The translations under genes were made by a program, and so were the position numbers. A stretch of 64,000 nt of DNA, from the NCBI GenBank assembly GCA_019914945.1, contig CM034113.1, positions 1,612,001-1,676,000 of the forward strand, in the 5' to 3' direction. The notes below the pieces were generated by a model that was given only the letters and a program-made list of their open reading frames with translations, had not been told where the DNA came from and did not search any database. This DNA comes from Typha latifolia (Eukaryota; Streptophyta; Magnoliopsida; Poales; Typhaceae). This document shows, in pieces, positions 23,094 to 38,979 of this stretch; the stretch's first letter is position 1, and each line of letters begins with the position of its first letter.

Positions 23094-23967
23094 CATTGCT
23101 ACTCGAAAAACTTGTTCTTGTAAACATGAATGGTTGCAGTGATGTTCAATATATATATCAAATTTAAAGATATTTATTAGAGACAAAATTATAGATAATC
23201 GAAAGCTTTCTAACACCTACAAAAATATCACGAATACAATTGTATATAACAAAAATATACATATATTTATTATATATTTATTATTTAAAATCTAACTAAT
23301 ATTATTTTAAATACGTTGGAAAGATTATCTAATAAAAAGAATAATAGTTCTAGTATGAATATAAACTTAAGTAGGTAAAGTGACATAAAGGAGACTATAC
23401 AAGCCATGAAATAAATTTATGCCTAACCACATAAGAGTAAAATATAATTTCCCCTATTTTAAGTTTGTTGAGAGTAACTGCTTCACATCTTTTCTAGCAA
23501 ACCTCGAAAGCCAGTGCTAATCTCTCCCTTCCTCTGAAAGCATCCACTTTAGTAAAATTAATGACCATGGTATAAATTACATTTACAGGTCTTCCTGGAG
23601 TTCAACAAAGAAGAACGAGCAAATGAAGCAGAGTTGGGATTAATGTTTTCTCTTTTTTTATGACTGAAACAATGCCGGCTAATAATAGCAGGAACAAAAT
23701 GAAATCTCAGGACATCACATCAGCAAGACAACAATGCTATGAAGTAAGACCATTACTACACCTTTATTGCTCAGGAAAACAAAGCTAGTATTCATGGAAT
23801 ACATCTTAGTTGTTAAATAGGATTTGTCGTCTTTCCAGAGACAATCTCAAACAAACGGAGGCAAAAGAAAGATCAGAAACTGAAGAAAAGAAACAGAAGA
23901 AAAGGTGAAAGAGTTGGGAAGCAAAAGCATAAGTTCTCAAAACAAAGGAGAATCGCAAAGTTGGGCC
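23094..23967. other. Intergenic between convergent short RALF-like gene and SHMT
   Basis: AT-rich up to about 23470. The last ~450 bp are less AT-rich and probably hold the SHMT 3' UTR. No ORF is supported. Confidence 0.45.
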
Positions 23968-26900
23968 CTAATCCTTGTACTTCATCTCAGACATTTGGAA
24001 GCCAGGCATGTCGAAGGAGGAGGCAAACTTCTCAACTGCGGCCTTGAGATTTTCAATATCCTTGTTATTCACCAATCCCTTGTTGAAGTCCTTGAGGAGC
24101 TTCCCATGCTCCTTCTGGATGCTCAAGCAAATGGTGACTGCCTGGTGAAGGAACTCGGCGATCTGCTCGAAGTCCTTCTCAACCAAACCCCTTGATGTCA
24201 TTGCAGGGGCACCTGGAAAGATGATCAAATGGTAAGCGATAGCATTCACCAACTTGGAAAATACCATACAGGAAATATAGGGGTGAATAGAATAAGATAC
24301 ATGCAGCAATCTGGTTGAAAGTTCGTTACCAAGTTTCATAAAAACATTTTACTTGCTTCTTTACTGGAAACAAACATGCAATTTTAGTTTTCAGTGACTA
24401 AAGCTTGTTTGAATATACTGCCAAATACCTTGCCCTCAATTTGCTATTATTTAAGAGGACTCCTAGATCTGCATCTCTACAAATAAGCATGTCCATATGG
24501 GGTGCCCAGTGGGGCTCATAGGGGGGACAGAGGGGAAAAAAAAGCATCCTTGTACAAGCTGTCATGATTGCACTTTTTGAGTAGATCTAGCAAGCCCCAA
24601 ACAGGCCTGCTAATTGTTGGAAAGCATGCATGACATACAGATCAATGAGTCTTTTGTGACCAATGCAGTTGGTAAAATCATAAAAGCATCTTATTTTTGC
24701 AGTTGGTAAAATCATAAAAGCATCTTATTTTTGCAGTTGAATTCCACCAGATCTATAAGATAACAGATCATAATAGTTATAACTATACCAATCGTACAGA
24801 TCTTTAGACAATTACTCTAAACATCAAATATAGCAGATATAAACCTGTAAGAACCTCTGAAAGTCTACTAAAAAGAGAAGAATTGATAAAAAAGTAGAAT
24901 CCCAGTAAAGGGTTAAAATGTCCTCACCAATCCGAACACCACCAGGAGACAATGCGCTGCTGTCCCCAAAGACAGCATTCTTGTTCAAAGTAATATTGCA
25001 CAAATCACAGAGTTTCTCAACCTTGTTTCCTACAAACATAGTAAATAGGGTAAGATTAATTGCTGAACATCAAAAAGATGATTGCAAATGAAAGTATAGT
25101 TTTAGATACCAGTCAAGCCAATAGGACGGAGATCCCAGAGGACGAGATGGTTCTCAGTGCCATCAGTAACCATTTTGTAGCCTTTGCTCATCAGATAGTT
25201 CCCAAGGGCGACAGCGTTGGCCTTGACCTGCTTGGCATAGGTCTTGAACCCAGGTGTCGTGGCCTGTTTCAAGGCCACTGCCAGTGCTGCAATTTGGTGA
25301 TTATGAGGACCACCTTGAAGTGATGGGAACACAGCAAAGTTAACCTTATCCTCATAGTCATACACAGCACCCTCCGGCTGGCCCTTCTTGGGAGGCTTAG
25401 GTCCCTTCCTGTAAAAGATCATGCCAGCTCTTGGTCCTCTAAGACTCTTGTGAGTCGTGGTGGTCACTAAGTCACAGAATTCGAATGGGTTTGCAGCTTC
25501 CTACATCAACCAGGACAAAAGGAATCATTACCAAAGTTCTAAGAAACAAATATAATTACAAATAGATCAGCCAGACTCATGAATTGTCCTCAACTCTCTC
25601 AATGAGGAAAGCAGATAATTTGTTGTGTGAAAAAACGAAACTCTTTGCTATTGAATAATAATCCTTGAAAAGGTAGCAAATTATTCACTTAATTTCTCTC
25701 TTTCATATGCATGAATTCAAGAAAAGCAGAGATATAAACATTAAAAAAAAAGTATAGTTTCAAAATAACACTCGTATCAAATATGATACAAATGCGAAGA
25801 ACATCTTTAGTCCCAACTATTTGGGGAAGGTCACACAGATCAATATGAACTGGATATAGAAATGCGATGATATTAAAATTCTACTGTCTACCCAATACAA
25901 GAAATCGTTTGACTAGATCCACATGACATTAGAATATTCATAGACAACATTAAGAAAATATTAAGTAAATCCAGTGAATATAAAATGTTAAATTATGAAT
26001 TCATTTGTTCTAGATTTCATCTAGTCACTATGCAAGTATACTCAGACCGACGAACTCAAACAGCTTCGAGACATTTAGATCAGATCTTACAAGAATAAGA
26101 GAAAAAAGCTACACTTTTCCAAGATCAGACGCGATCTCATCTTAAAACAGCCAATTTCATAGATCTAATCCAGATCTCACAGTGAGTTAACCAAACGCAC
26201 TGCTCCATTCATATTAAAAACCACAAAAACTCGAATCCCAAAATCCCATCTTACTACCAAAACCAATATCAAAAGTTAGGAAACAGATAACGAATCATTA
26301 CCTGCGCGGCCACCAGGCCACTGATGTGCGCCATATCGCAAAGAAGCATCGCCCCACACTTATCCGCAATGGATCTAAACTTTCCATAGTCCCAATCCCT
26401 GGGATACGCACTCCCCCCGCAAATGATGAGCTTTGGCCGGAAATCCAACGCCTTCTCCTCCAACTTCTCGTAATCAAGGAACCCCGTCACCGGGCTCACC
26501 TTGTATGGCAAACTCTCGAAATAGATCGAGGTAGCCGAGATCTTCTTCCCGCCAGCTGTGTAGTACCCGTGAGTCAAGTGCCCACCGGAAGGGAGATCAA
26601 GCCCCATAATCCGATCATGGGGGTTGAGGATCGCGGTGTACGCCGCGAAGTTGGCGGGGCTGCCGGAGTAGGGCTGGACGTTGACCCCCCACTTGGCCGG
26701 GTCAAGGTGGAAGGCGGCGAGAGCACGGTCGCGGCAGAGGTTCTCGATCTGGTCGATGAACTCGTTGCCTCCGTAGTAGCGGTTGCCGGGCATACCCTCA
26801 GAGTACTTGTTGGTGAGGGCGGAGCCGAGGGCCTCGATGACGGCGAAGGAGGTGAAGTTCTCGGAGGCGATGAGCTCGATGCCGTGGGACTGGCGATGCT

Positions 26901-26979
26901 TCTCGCGCTCGATGAGGTCGTGGATCTCCGGATCGGCGGAGGAGAGAGGGGTGAGGCCCCAAGAGGCGACGGAATCCAT
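23968..26979 (-). CDS. SHM4: Serine hydroxymethyltransferase, cytosolic (SHM4-type)
   Basis: Four exons: 26979-26302, 25500-25110, 25029-24928 and 24212-23968. All junctions are GT..AG and phases agree, giving 471 aa, a length typical of plant cytosolic SHMT. The enzyme interconverts serine plus tetrahydrofolate with glycine plus 5,10-methylene-THF using pyridoxal phosphate. Visible motifs: IELIASENF near the N-terminus, [35 protein letters not shown] at the end of exon 1, and [12 protein letters not shown] with the PLP lysine at about 244. The C-terminus ends in QMSEMKYKD. The start MDSVASWG has no organelle presequence in front of the conserved core; the open frame upstream is CT-rich leader. 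The symbol follows Arabidopsis SHM4 by length and lack of a presequence and was not tested phylogenetically. Confidence 0.95.
24665..24732. repeat. Perfect 34-bp tandem duplication in SHMT intron 3
   Basis: Units 24665-24698 and 24699-24732 are identical, each GCAGTTGGTAAAATCATAAA followed by AGCATCTTATTTTT. A third start (GCAGTTG) follows. Perfect identity implies a recent event. Confidence 0.95.
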
Positions 26980-27096
26980 GGCGGCGGCGGCGGAGATTGG
27001 AGGAGGGAGGAGGAGGCGAGAGGAGAGAGGAGGAGGAGAAGGAGAGAGGAAGCGAGTGGAGTGGAGGACGCGAAGAGGAGAGGAATGGAAGGGGAG

Positions 27097-27102
27097 ATAT
27101 AT
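27097..27102 (-). promoter_or_regulatory. Candidate TATA box of SHMT
   Basis: CCTATATATC on the minus strand lies about 120 bp upstream of the start codon, followed by a CT-rich leader. Inferred from position and composition. Confidence 0.45.
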
Positions 27103-27289
27103 AGGAAGGAGGGGTACGGTGAACATGAGAGGGGTGGGGGATTTGGGGTTGGTGGTGGGAGGTGGGTGTGGAACAGAATTATTTTAGGGTGTTGTTTTGC
27201 TTAAAATTGGGGGATGGAAGAGACAGTGTGATGGATGGTTGTAATTTAATTGCATTTACTATTACACCTCCTATTTTTATTTTATTTTA

Positions 27290-29080
27290 TTTTATTTTTT
27301 TATAGTTTTGAATTCAAGGCTAAATGTGATACAAATAAACTAGCTCTACTCCGGCGTACAGTATAGGTTGGACAACTAATCCAATTTATAAAATAATTAA
27401 GTCACAACGACTTCAAATTATGTGTATATAACACTCTCATGAAAAATCTATCGAATATCAATCAATATCTACGGAAGAATAACCATAATAAGTCGTCACG
27501 TTGGTAACTTTAAATTTATTAACTCATATCTATATGCTTAAATATTAAAGTAATACTAATATATTATATTATATGTAATTTATACTTACTAAAAATATGT
27601 TTTACACTTTGTAGTTATATAAATATGAAAGTGCCCCCATCTAATTTTTTATTTGTGTCATTTATCCATCTTGTAGTTCTAATGTATGAAAAACTATTAG
27701 TTTTTCAATCAAAACTAAATGTGTTTTTTATCAAAATTTAACTATTTTGTAACTCAATTTTATTTACAATAATACTATTTTTTTATATATATTATAAGTT
27801 TGTAGGCTATAAGTTACACAAATTGTAAGTTTTCCTCAATATATAATATATGCTAGAAAATTAACCCAATCCAAAAATAAGTAAAAAAATAAAAATAAAA
27901 TAAAAATATGCCACAAGTTCAAATATAAACACATGCAGAGCTTTAACCAAAAATAACTGAATTGTATATATCTCTTTAAACTTTGAACTTGGACTTTGTA
28001 TAATTACATAAATTTTAAGTGTCTCTTCTAATTTTAATTTGTAAACGTGAAGGTAATATTTTATCAAAATTATTAAACTTTTGACTATTTTATTTACTAT
28101 TAGAAATTTTAGTTTTATTTTAATTTTATAAATATTAATTTTATATGCTAGAAGTTAGACAAATAAACTAGCTATTTTCAATATATAGTATAGGTTAAAC
28201 AATTAACCAGACTCACAAAAAAATTAGGGTACAAAAAGTCTAAATCATATACATATAGCGTTCTACTAAATAATTTATCGAATATCAAACGTCTACAGAG
28301 AAATGATAATGGTAAAACTTAACCGTGGTGGCTTAGAATTTACTAATATCTATATATATTTGAACTTTAGAATAATATTAATGGATCCAATTATATTTAT
28401 ATTATATTTACAAAAAGCATATTTTATTATGTATAGTTAGGTAAAATTTTAAATTGTCTCATCTAACTTTTTATTTATGCACTTAAAATATTTATAATTC
28501 TAAATTATGAGAAATCATTAATTTTCATCATATTTATAACTTAATTATATTTATTATTGAAACCTTTTATTTCTATTTTATTTTTATAGATTACAAGCTT
28601 GTATACAATAGTTTAAACAAATATGCTAGGTTTTTTTTTATTTATAATATAAATTAGACAACTAACTCGGCTCACAAAAAAAACAACAATAAGTTCAAAT
28701 TATACACATGTAACACTCCGATGAAAAATTCATTAAATATCAATCTCAATGTTTATGCATGAACAAGCCTATAATAATAACACAAGTAAGCCACCACAGT
28801 GATAATTTAGAATTTATTAAATTTTATGTATGTATTTAGACTTTAAAAATATTATTGATGTATTACATTATATATATATTTTTATAGATTACAAGTTTGT
28901 ACAATAGATGTTAGATAAATAAGCTAGCTCTCCTCAGTATATGGTATAACTTAGAAAACTAATTCAACTCACAAAAAGAAAAAAATTCAAGAGCCCAAAT
29001 CATATACATATAGCATTTCGATTAAAAAAAAATCACTAAATATCAATAGAAAAATAAGTCTATAATGGCTTAGATATTTT
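27290..29080. repeat. Diverged tandem array, about five units
   Basis: Ordered blocks recur with spacing of about 300-860 bp at roughly 27300, 27780 (partial), 28140, 28570 and 28880. Each has TTTTTATAG or similar, then GACAAATAAACTAGCT-like text, a TATAGTATAGGTT-like block, CAACTCACAAAAA, then AAATCATATACATATAGC and AATATCAA. Divergence between units is high, so it is old. No coding potential is seen. Confidence 0.6.
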
Positions 29081-30494
29081 TAAATATATTTATAGAAAAA
29101 ATGTCTCCCTTTCTTGATAAGAAAGTTTCAATCTTTTTAATTTCCTATTTCGATGAATATATCAATTGAATAACATTTTATTTATTTTCTCATGAATGAT
29201 CATAACATGTTATTTTCTCATAACATATTTATGTTTGAAAAATAGTAAACATAAGTAGCATCCCAATTAAGTCATAAATCATCACTAATGATAATTAAGT
29301 TTTTAACAACTTTTCAGTGGAGATGTGGGTATCTCAAATACTTGGATATTAGTCAAGAAATCATATTACCAATTGATAATATGACTTTATAAGTGATTAG
29401 GGATAAAAAGAATAAATATAATTTGACTTTTTACCTCTAAAGTCAACTTTATATAGTAATTTTCTTAAAAGCATACAATGCGATAAAACTTACGAAAAAA
29501 AAGGTGAATATTAAAATTATTTGCCAAATTAGCTCTCTTTTGATCATTTCAGTAGATAATGGAGCAATTTTTTTAATAAAAAAGTTACTTAAATAAATAG
29601 TGCTTCTCTCAAATGTCCTCTTAATTTTTTTTTTTACAAACTATATTCTCTTAACTTAAGTAATAATATAACACACAAAATATGTAAATATAATAAAAAT
29701 TATGCTTTAGAAATACTATGAGGCTTCTTAGCCTAAATTTTTTATATATTTGAAGAGTTTATACATAAAATGCAAATATTTAAATATTTTATATAACATG
29801 AAAGCTTAATAAGATAATATATGTTGGTTTTCACTTGCCAACCTTTTTGAAACATAAACCCTAACATATTTACATCATTTTAAGTTTTTAACAAAAGTAA
29901 ATATTCAATAAAACTTAAATACCAATTTTGCTACCTCTCAAACTTATAATACCAATTTTCGGCACTCACATACTAATTTATTTTGTGATCGAGAAAAATT
30001 ATTGACAAAGAAAATGGCTATAAATACAAAAAAGAAAATACTTTGGATCATTCTATGCGTCGTTGTAAATGCGCTTAATGAGTAGAATGTCATAAGTGAT
30101 AAATATATAACTTATTATTTTATTTAAATGGTAATTATCATCTTTTCAGGTATTGCACATTTTTTTTTACATTCACTATCTTATTATATATTACATATTT
30201 ATTTATGTTATATAGAATATCTTACTTATTAGATACATAAAATGTTAAATTATGAATTAATATTATCTTAGGGAGTGTTTAGTTCCTACAAAGTAAAGAA
30301 AGAAAGTGAATCATTTTCAATAATTTTTCTTACTTTTATTATTTAATAATAAAAAATGACTTTCTCACTGACTAAAAATAGCTTCACTTTTTTATTTTCA
30401 CTTTCTTTCTTTCTTGAAAGAGAGAGAGTTACTTTATTGAAATTAGTGGGTTTTATTTTAATTGTAAGTAGCATTCAAATATCACTATCTCTCT

Positions 30495-30498
<4 letters not shown>

Positions 30499-30535
<37 letters not shown>
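30499..30535. repeat. (AT)n microsatellite
   Basis: An uninterrupted AT dinucleotide run of 37 bp. Confidence 0.98.
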
Positions 30536-30537
<2 letters not shown>

Positions 30538-33500
30538 TATGATCAATATGCATAACTTTAAGTTATACATAGTGAATAAGTGGGACACAATTATCAAACC
30601 TTTTCTTTATTACTAAATGATGTTGTGCTATTAAATACATGCAAATAGACGTCGTTAAATCGTGTACATAAAATATATAACAACGTCCAAATTAGCAATT
30701 TAGTTAGATTAAAATATTATTTTTGATCAGTGATTTTCTAGGATACCATTGTAGTTAATTTTCAATAAAATATTCCTACCATATTATTATTAAGGTTAAT
30801 AAACATATATAAATATCTAAAACACCTCCTTTAAATATTTTATCTCTTATAATAAGATAACACATTTAGTTGTACTATAGTATTAGGTATGGCAATAGAT
30901 AGCTTGTTTTTAATAATTTATGCAAGAATAAAATAGGTATTTTTTTTTAGATTTAACTAAGGAAATATTATTTTTTGAAATAGCACAAATATCATATAGT
31001 TTGAAAATTCTCATGGGCAATAATTATGTAGAAAACCCAATGTAATTTATTTGGTCAAAACTACCCATCATTTTCATGGACTTAATTGCATAATGTACCA
31101 TTTTTTTTTCCTACAAAAAGTCTAGTGTAGGTGGGTGGGTTGGTGAGTGATAGAGGAATTTGGAAGGTTATAAAAGTCATTAACCCTGTCCACTTCTCTC
31201 TAAGGTTAGGTGAGCTTAGATTTGCTTCAAAATTCACGTCACGACGATCTAAGCACTGCCGTACGATGCGCTCTGATGTGGGACGTCCACCTCCACCATG
31301 AAGCATGGTTGGTGTATGATGACATGAAACGTTTCGATGGATGTCATTGGTGAACACCTACCAACATCTGACATGCGACCTTTGTGATGGGCCCCATGTA
31401 TGTATATTTGGATCCATGTTGCTCCCCGATGTACATGCCATCGTGTGTATATATATATATATATATGGTGTCACTCTCATGGCTGGTGCAACTACTCCCT
31501 ATTAAAGAAAATATTTTTTTTCGCATATGCCCCTAAATATTTGTTATTTGTATAGACACCTTCCTAATTATCTTAAAGTTAAATCAAAATAATTTAGTAG
31601 TAAAAGAATTAAAAAAAGGTCTAATTAAACAAATACTTAAAAATTATAATGAGAATACTTTTATCTTTTTTTTATATATAAGTTATTTAAATTTTAAGAG
31701 ATTAGATTTTATATATAAATATTAATTTTTAGAGGATCATGTAAATAAATTATAATTTTTGAAAGATATATATGAGAAAAGAAACAACACCCAAATTTTT
31801 AATGATTTTTGATTTAAATCCGGAAATTATTTTAATCACCCTCTTGTGATTATATATCAGTGGGGTCCCGACTTCACTATTGCAAATAAATGACGACATT
31901 CCTTGGAAATCGTGTCCACATTATAAATTTTATTTTATATAACTTTTTTGTATGACTATAAATTAATGTAATAAATTTGTTTGATTCCTTACGGGCAAAT
32001 ATATTTTATTCTGCTGTACTTATGCAGAAAATTATTTTGCTCAACCTAATTTTACAAAGTAGTCCTTGTCCTTATAACTAAATTAAAACTAAAGTGATTT
32101 TTTGTTCGGACTTTCTAAAGTAAAGGGCAGAGTAATTTTAGACATAAGAACAACAGAATAAAATATATTTAATTATTATTTTTTTACACTTAAGAATTTG
32201 ACTAAATAAAGAAAATTTGAGGGGTTAAAATAGAAATGTCCGTAGTTTTGTATATATCATCAAAGTTCTAATTTTCGAGGCATCCCAGGGCGCTTGATTA
32301 AGAAGAACGTCTTATTGTCTCGTTCATGAGCCCGAAGGCTAGATATGGACTAGACAAAAGGCCAACATTCTCTAGATATAGAGGCACTGAGGTCCCACCA
32401 AGTTTTTAGCTGCTTAATTTAGACTTAAGCCATATGCATAGTCGAACAATTACTCCGAACCAAACGTCGCCGAAATCTGCTCCAAGCTATTGTATTGCCG
32501 AGCTGTCTTCTAAGCTACCGTACTGCCGAGTCATCAACTGAATCAAGCTATGCTATCAAATTACCAATTACTAAATAATTTTTGTATAATATTATTTACG
32601 ATTAAAGTTAAACTTACGACCTTCTTAGCCATCGACAAGTTAACGTCCGTCTTCGTCCCAGTTTGAATGCAAAGTGTGTATCGCACATTAAAATCCACAG
32701 CAGAGTTCAAATAGTAAGTGTAGAAAGTTATTCCGGTGTGGAATAAAGTTTACGCTTAGATTTGAATAATTTGGCGTGTACTTGGAATGTGCGGTGACAG
32801 ATGGACTTCAGCTAACTACTAGACCGACAACTTTCAACCAATCACGCCTGGAGGAGACTTTATGAGTTGATACCAGATCTCCTCCTCTTTCCACCGTTCA
32901 CGTGAGGAAAAAGGAATATTAAAACCAAAAGATGGCTTCTTCGTGAGTATACTAGCAATTGTAGGAAAATAATAATAATAATAATAATATAGAGCAAAAT
33001 TACATTTTTGCCCCCATATGCATATTGCTTTATTTGTGTCAATTTATCCCTTTTATAAAAATTTTAATGTGTTAAAAATGATATTAATCGGATAAAAATA
33101 TGACAAATATATTTTTATTATGTCCTAAAATTCGATCGGTATTATTTTTGATGTGTTGAAAATCTTATTCAATTATTTATATCTTTATCTCTAGTATATA
33201 TCTTTAAATTTGATTTGTAAATTGATCACAAATATGATCAATTGAAATATAATCGCATAGGATGAAATATAATTATATATATATATATATATTCTTGAGA
33301 GTTTCTTCCTAGTATACTTGGACTTTAATTTGTGAAAAAAATGGTTAATTACACTTTATCCATTTATGGTTTGACTTAATTATACAAAACTCATGTATTT
33401 TTAATATAAGTACTATAATGTAATAATAGTTATATTAGATATTATATTTGACTAAACTAAATGTCAAAATTAAAAATTCTCATTAGTGGCAAAGTTCTAG

Positions 33501-33729
33501 AGAATCAAATAAGCTTTCAATATATTTAAAATAATATAAATTGGATTTTGGATGATAAAAATATAATAAAAATTTACATCCGTTCAATATATTTATCTAA
33601 TTTTCTAGGTCTTTATGTTCAAATTCGACCTTTAGATTGTAAAATATAATAACAAAAAAGTAACTATGATATTTTAGTTCAGAACATACATGGTTAAATA
33701 CTTAAGTAAAGTATTTCAAAATACTTTTC

Positions 33730-34400
33730 TGAAGTAAAGTATAATTTGTTAAATGAACATGAATATTTTATAAACTTTAAGCCAAGAGTTAAGTAGGGTC
33801 TATACATATCAATAATAGATTAATGATGATATTAAAAGAGTTCAAAAAGTATTTTAATAAAAAAATTTAGCTTTAAAATAACTAGTATGATAATGAAAAA
33901 TAAATAGAAATAAGTTTAGTAAGCTATTTAAGATATATGAATGGAATATATAAACATCAAATTTCTCATAGACTTTGGGCCCATAAAAAGATACCTATTT
34001 TTTGGATAAAAGAATTTATGCAAAATTGACTCATCGTGGCATCAACCAATTTTTGCATCTCTACGTCTTAGTTATTCAATATTTTAGATAGACATACCGT
34101 GACTTTGACTTTTTATTCTATTTCTACATTCAAAATAGAGTACTGTACTGTTTTAGTTCGAGAAAGCACTCAAAATAACAACTTTTTTTTTTATGTGCAA
34201 GACAGTCAGTCACTCATTCTATGAGACCAATGTTCAGATCATCTGTTTTATGACGAATTAGTCTTAAGAAAATAGTATTAGATACAGTATATTCGACTAT
34301 ACAACATTTTACGTTCTATAACCTATAAATTTATTTACTTATTTTGAAGCAAAATTTGAGATTATTAAAATCTGATTGTTATCAAGAACATAATTATCTC
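33730..34400. repeat. Dispersed repeat, copy 1
   Basis: Shares ordered blocks with 45730-46700: GAACATGAATATT versus AACATGAATATTACAT, AAAGAGTTCAAA..AGTATTTTA, AATTTAGCTTTAAAAT, ATGTGCAAGACAGTCA, and a closing ATT(G)TTA block. Copy 2 contains several hundred extra bases, including a GTTCG-rich cluster. Confidence 0.55.
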
Positions 34401-36381
34401 AAAAAAAAAAGTCAGTATTTATAAGCATCTTACAAAAGACAACACTACCTTCTTTTATATATATATAAATAAGTATATATTTGTGTGTGTGTGTTTGTTG
34501 AGAAGATCACTCTCCGAAGTCTACGGATCAAGGGAAATTGTGCACTTCTATATATCCTATGCTTCTAAGCTGGGAGTAGTTTGAGGAGGGCATTGTGGGG
34601 TCAAAATATTGACCACAACCAATTCTGATGATGACGTCTCCTCTAACTTCTTCTTTATTTTCCTCTAATACTCCAAAACTACCCATGGAAATATTTTCTC
34701 CACCCTATTCTACCCCTCCAAGCTTTAGAAAAAAATTAAAATTTTTTTTGGCCTATTCATAAGTACTAAGTTGCATATTAATCACATATGCATCTTATTG
34801 CATTAAAATCTCAAGGGTTAAATATATTACACCCTATGTACTTATACCTAAAATTACTTTACCTTTCAAACCAATCTTTGTACTTATAACTAAAGCGAGA
34901 CTGTTAATTTTTCTGTTAAATTTAACCAAATACCATAGCTATTATAAAAATTTGCATGTCTTCTCTACAAACACGATAGGAGTATTTTGGTCATTTTGAC
35001 GTGATTCAGTTAGGTCTAACAAAAAAAACTAACGGTTTGACTTTAGTTATAAGTATAATTTGAGACTTTTTATTATATTTAATCTAAATCCCAATTATGA
35101 TAACAATAGTTACATTTGAGGGTAAAATTGTAATTAGTGAGCTCATATTTAATCATATATATTCTTGACCAAAGTAAGTAACCTAACGTTTGTTCCTTCA
35201 CGTAGTTGACAAGAAAGTAGTAGAGGCATAACGAACGAACACTAAATTTTGCTCCTTAGCCAACTTTCACCTACCCCCAAATCCACATCCAACTCTCTCT
35301 ATGCCACCACTCTTTGCTTTGGTTTATTGCCCACAAAGCAAAGAAAGATAACATCATTTCAAGTTGAAGAACAAATGCAAATTGCCTTTCTCTCCTTCAA
35401 CTAACTATTCACACTGGCTTTGGCAAAGCCATCTTGGGATAGCAAATTGAATGTTATATATAGTCCACAAAATGAATCAAAATCCATGGAGTTCTTCTTG
35501 ACTAAATGAGCTAACAAGACTAGCTTACTTACTTTAGTGAGAGTTATTGTCATCAACACTATGAAAGCTCCAAAAATTCATATTATTTCTCTTCTTCATA
35601 GCCTAGAATATAATGTTAAAAGATAATTCCTCCTATAACTATCAAATCCCTATCAAAATACTCATATTAATTTTTTAATATACACATTTAACTTTTTAAT
35701 AGGTTTGTTTTAGATACTAAAATATTTTTCTTTTATTACACTTTTTTTCCCTCTCTCGTCTCTCTTATTAGCATCATTATTTTAAACCCTAGGTTGATAT
35801 TGAAGTGTATTATACATTAAAAGGGTATACTAGCAATTGTATTATTTTTGTATAAATAATATATAATAATTAAATAAATGTTCTTTTATCATTCTAAAGC
35901 TCGTAGCTAATACTTAAATACAAAGAGAGCCGCACATAGGCTAATCATTTTATTGTGCGCCAGTATTACACTAAACTTTCAAAATAATTACTGCACCGTT
36001 CGAGTTATCGAGCTTGAATCAAACCGCTTAGTAAAATTAAATGACTAAAAATTTTTTATCTACAAATATAAATAATCTTTTTTTTCCACCGTCGGTACTA
36101 GGACTTGACCACAATACCTTCTCTCGTCGGGCACTACCCTACAAATGGTTGGTAAATTAAAATCCCAATTAACCTTAACGGGAAGCCGCGGTGGATCAAT
36201 CATGACCTCATCCGACATCCCCACCCAGAAAATATTAACTTCCATAGACATGCGTCATTTCGGGAATGGGTAATCGCGTAGTATAGCCTTTAGTCGTACA
36301 CAACCTCCCTTGCACAGAATCCTCACCCACCCCCACCCCAATCTGCAAGATCCAACGGCCGAGATTCTCCCACTTCCTCAT

Positions 36382-36387
36382 TATATA
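36382..36387 (+). promoter_or_regulatory. Candidate TATA box of adenosylhomocysteinase
   Basis: TATATA lies 95 bp before the ATG, in CATTATATACTCC, with a pyrimidine-rich leader downstream (CTCTTCTTCTTCC), as in many highly expressed plant genes. Confidence 0.6.
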
Positions 36388-36476
36388 CTCCCCCACCCTT
36401 ACTCGCCAAACCCTCACTCCTCTCTTCTTCTTCCACTCGCCTCTTCCTTTGTCCTTCTTCCTCTAGATCTGAAGCC

Positions 36477-38979
<2,503 letters not shown>

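Larger units (their letters stand above)
29081..36376. other. Long gene-free AT-rich region
   Basis: Nothing coding is supported over about 7 kb. It contains (TA)n microsatellites (30499-30535 and near 31448-31465 and 33276-33291), a (TAA)n run near 32969-32987, a copy of a dispersed repeat at 33730-34400, and a GC-richer island around 32280-32880 without a usable ORF that may be an old transposon fragment. Confidence 0.5.

Noticed and set aside
26326..27204. 292-aa plus-strand open frame over SHMT exon 1
   Set aside because: It is the antisense of a GC-rich conserved exon; glycine/arginine/glutamate-rich composition with no domain.
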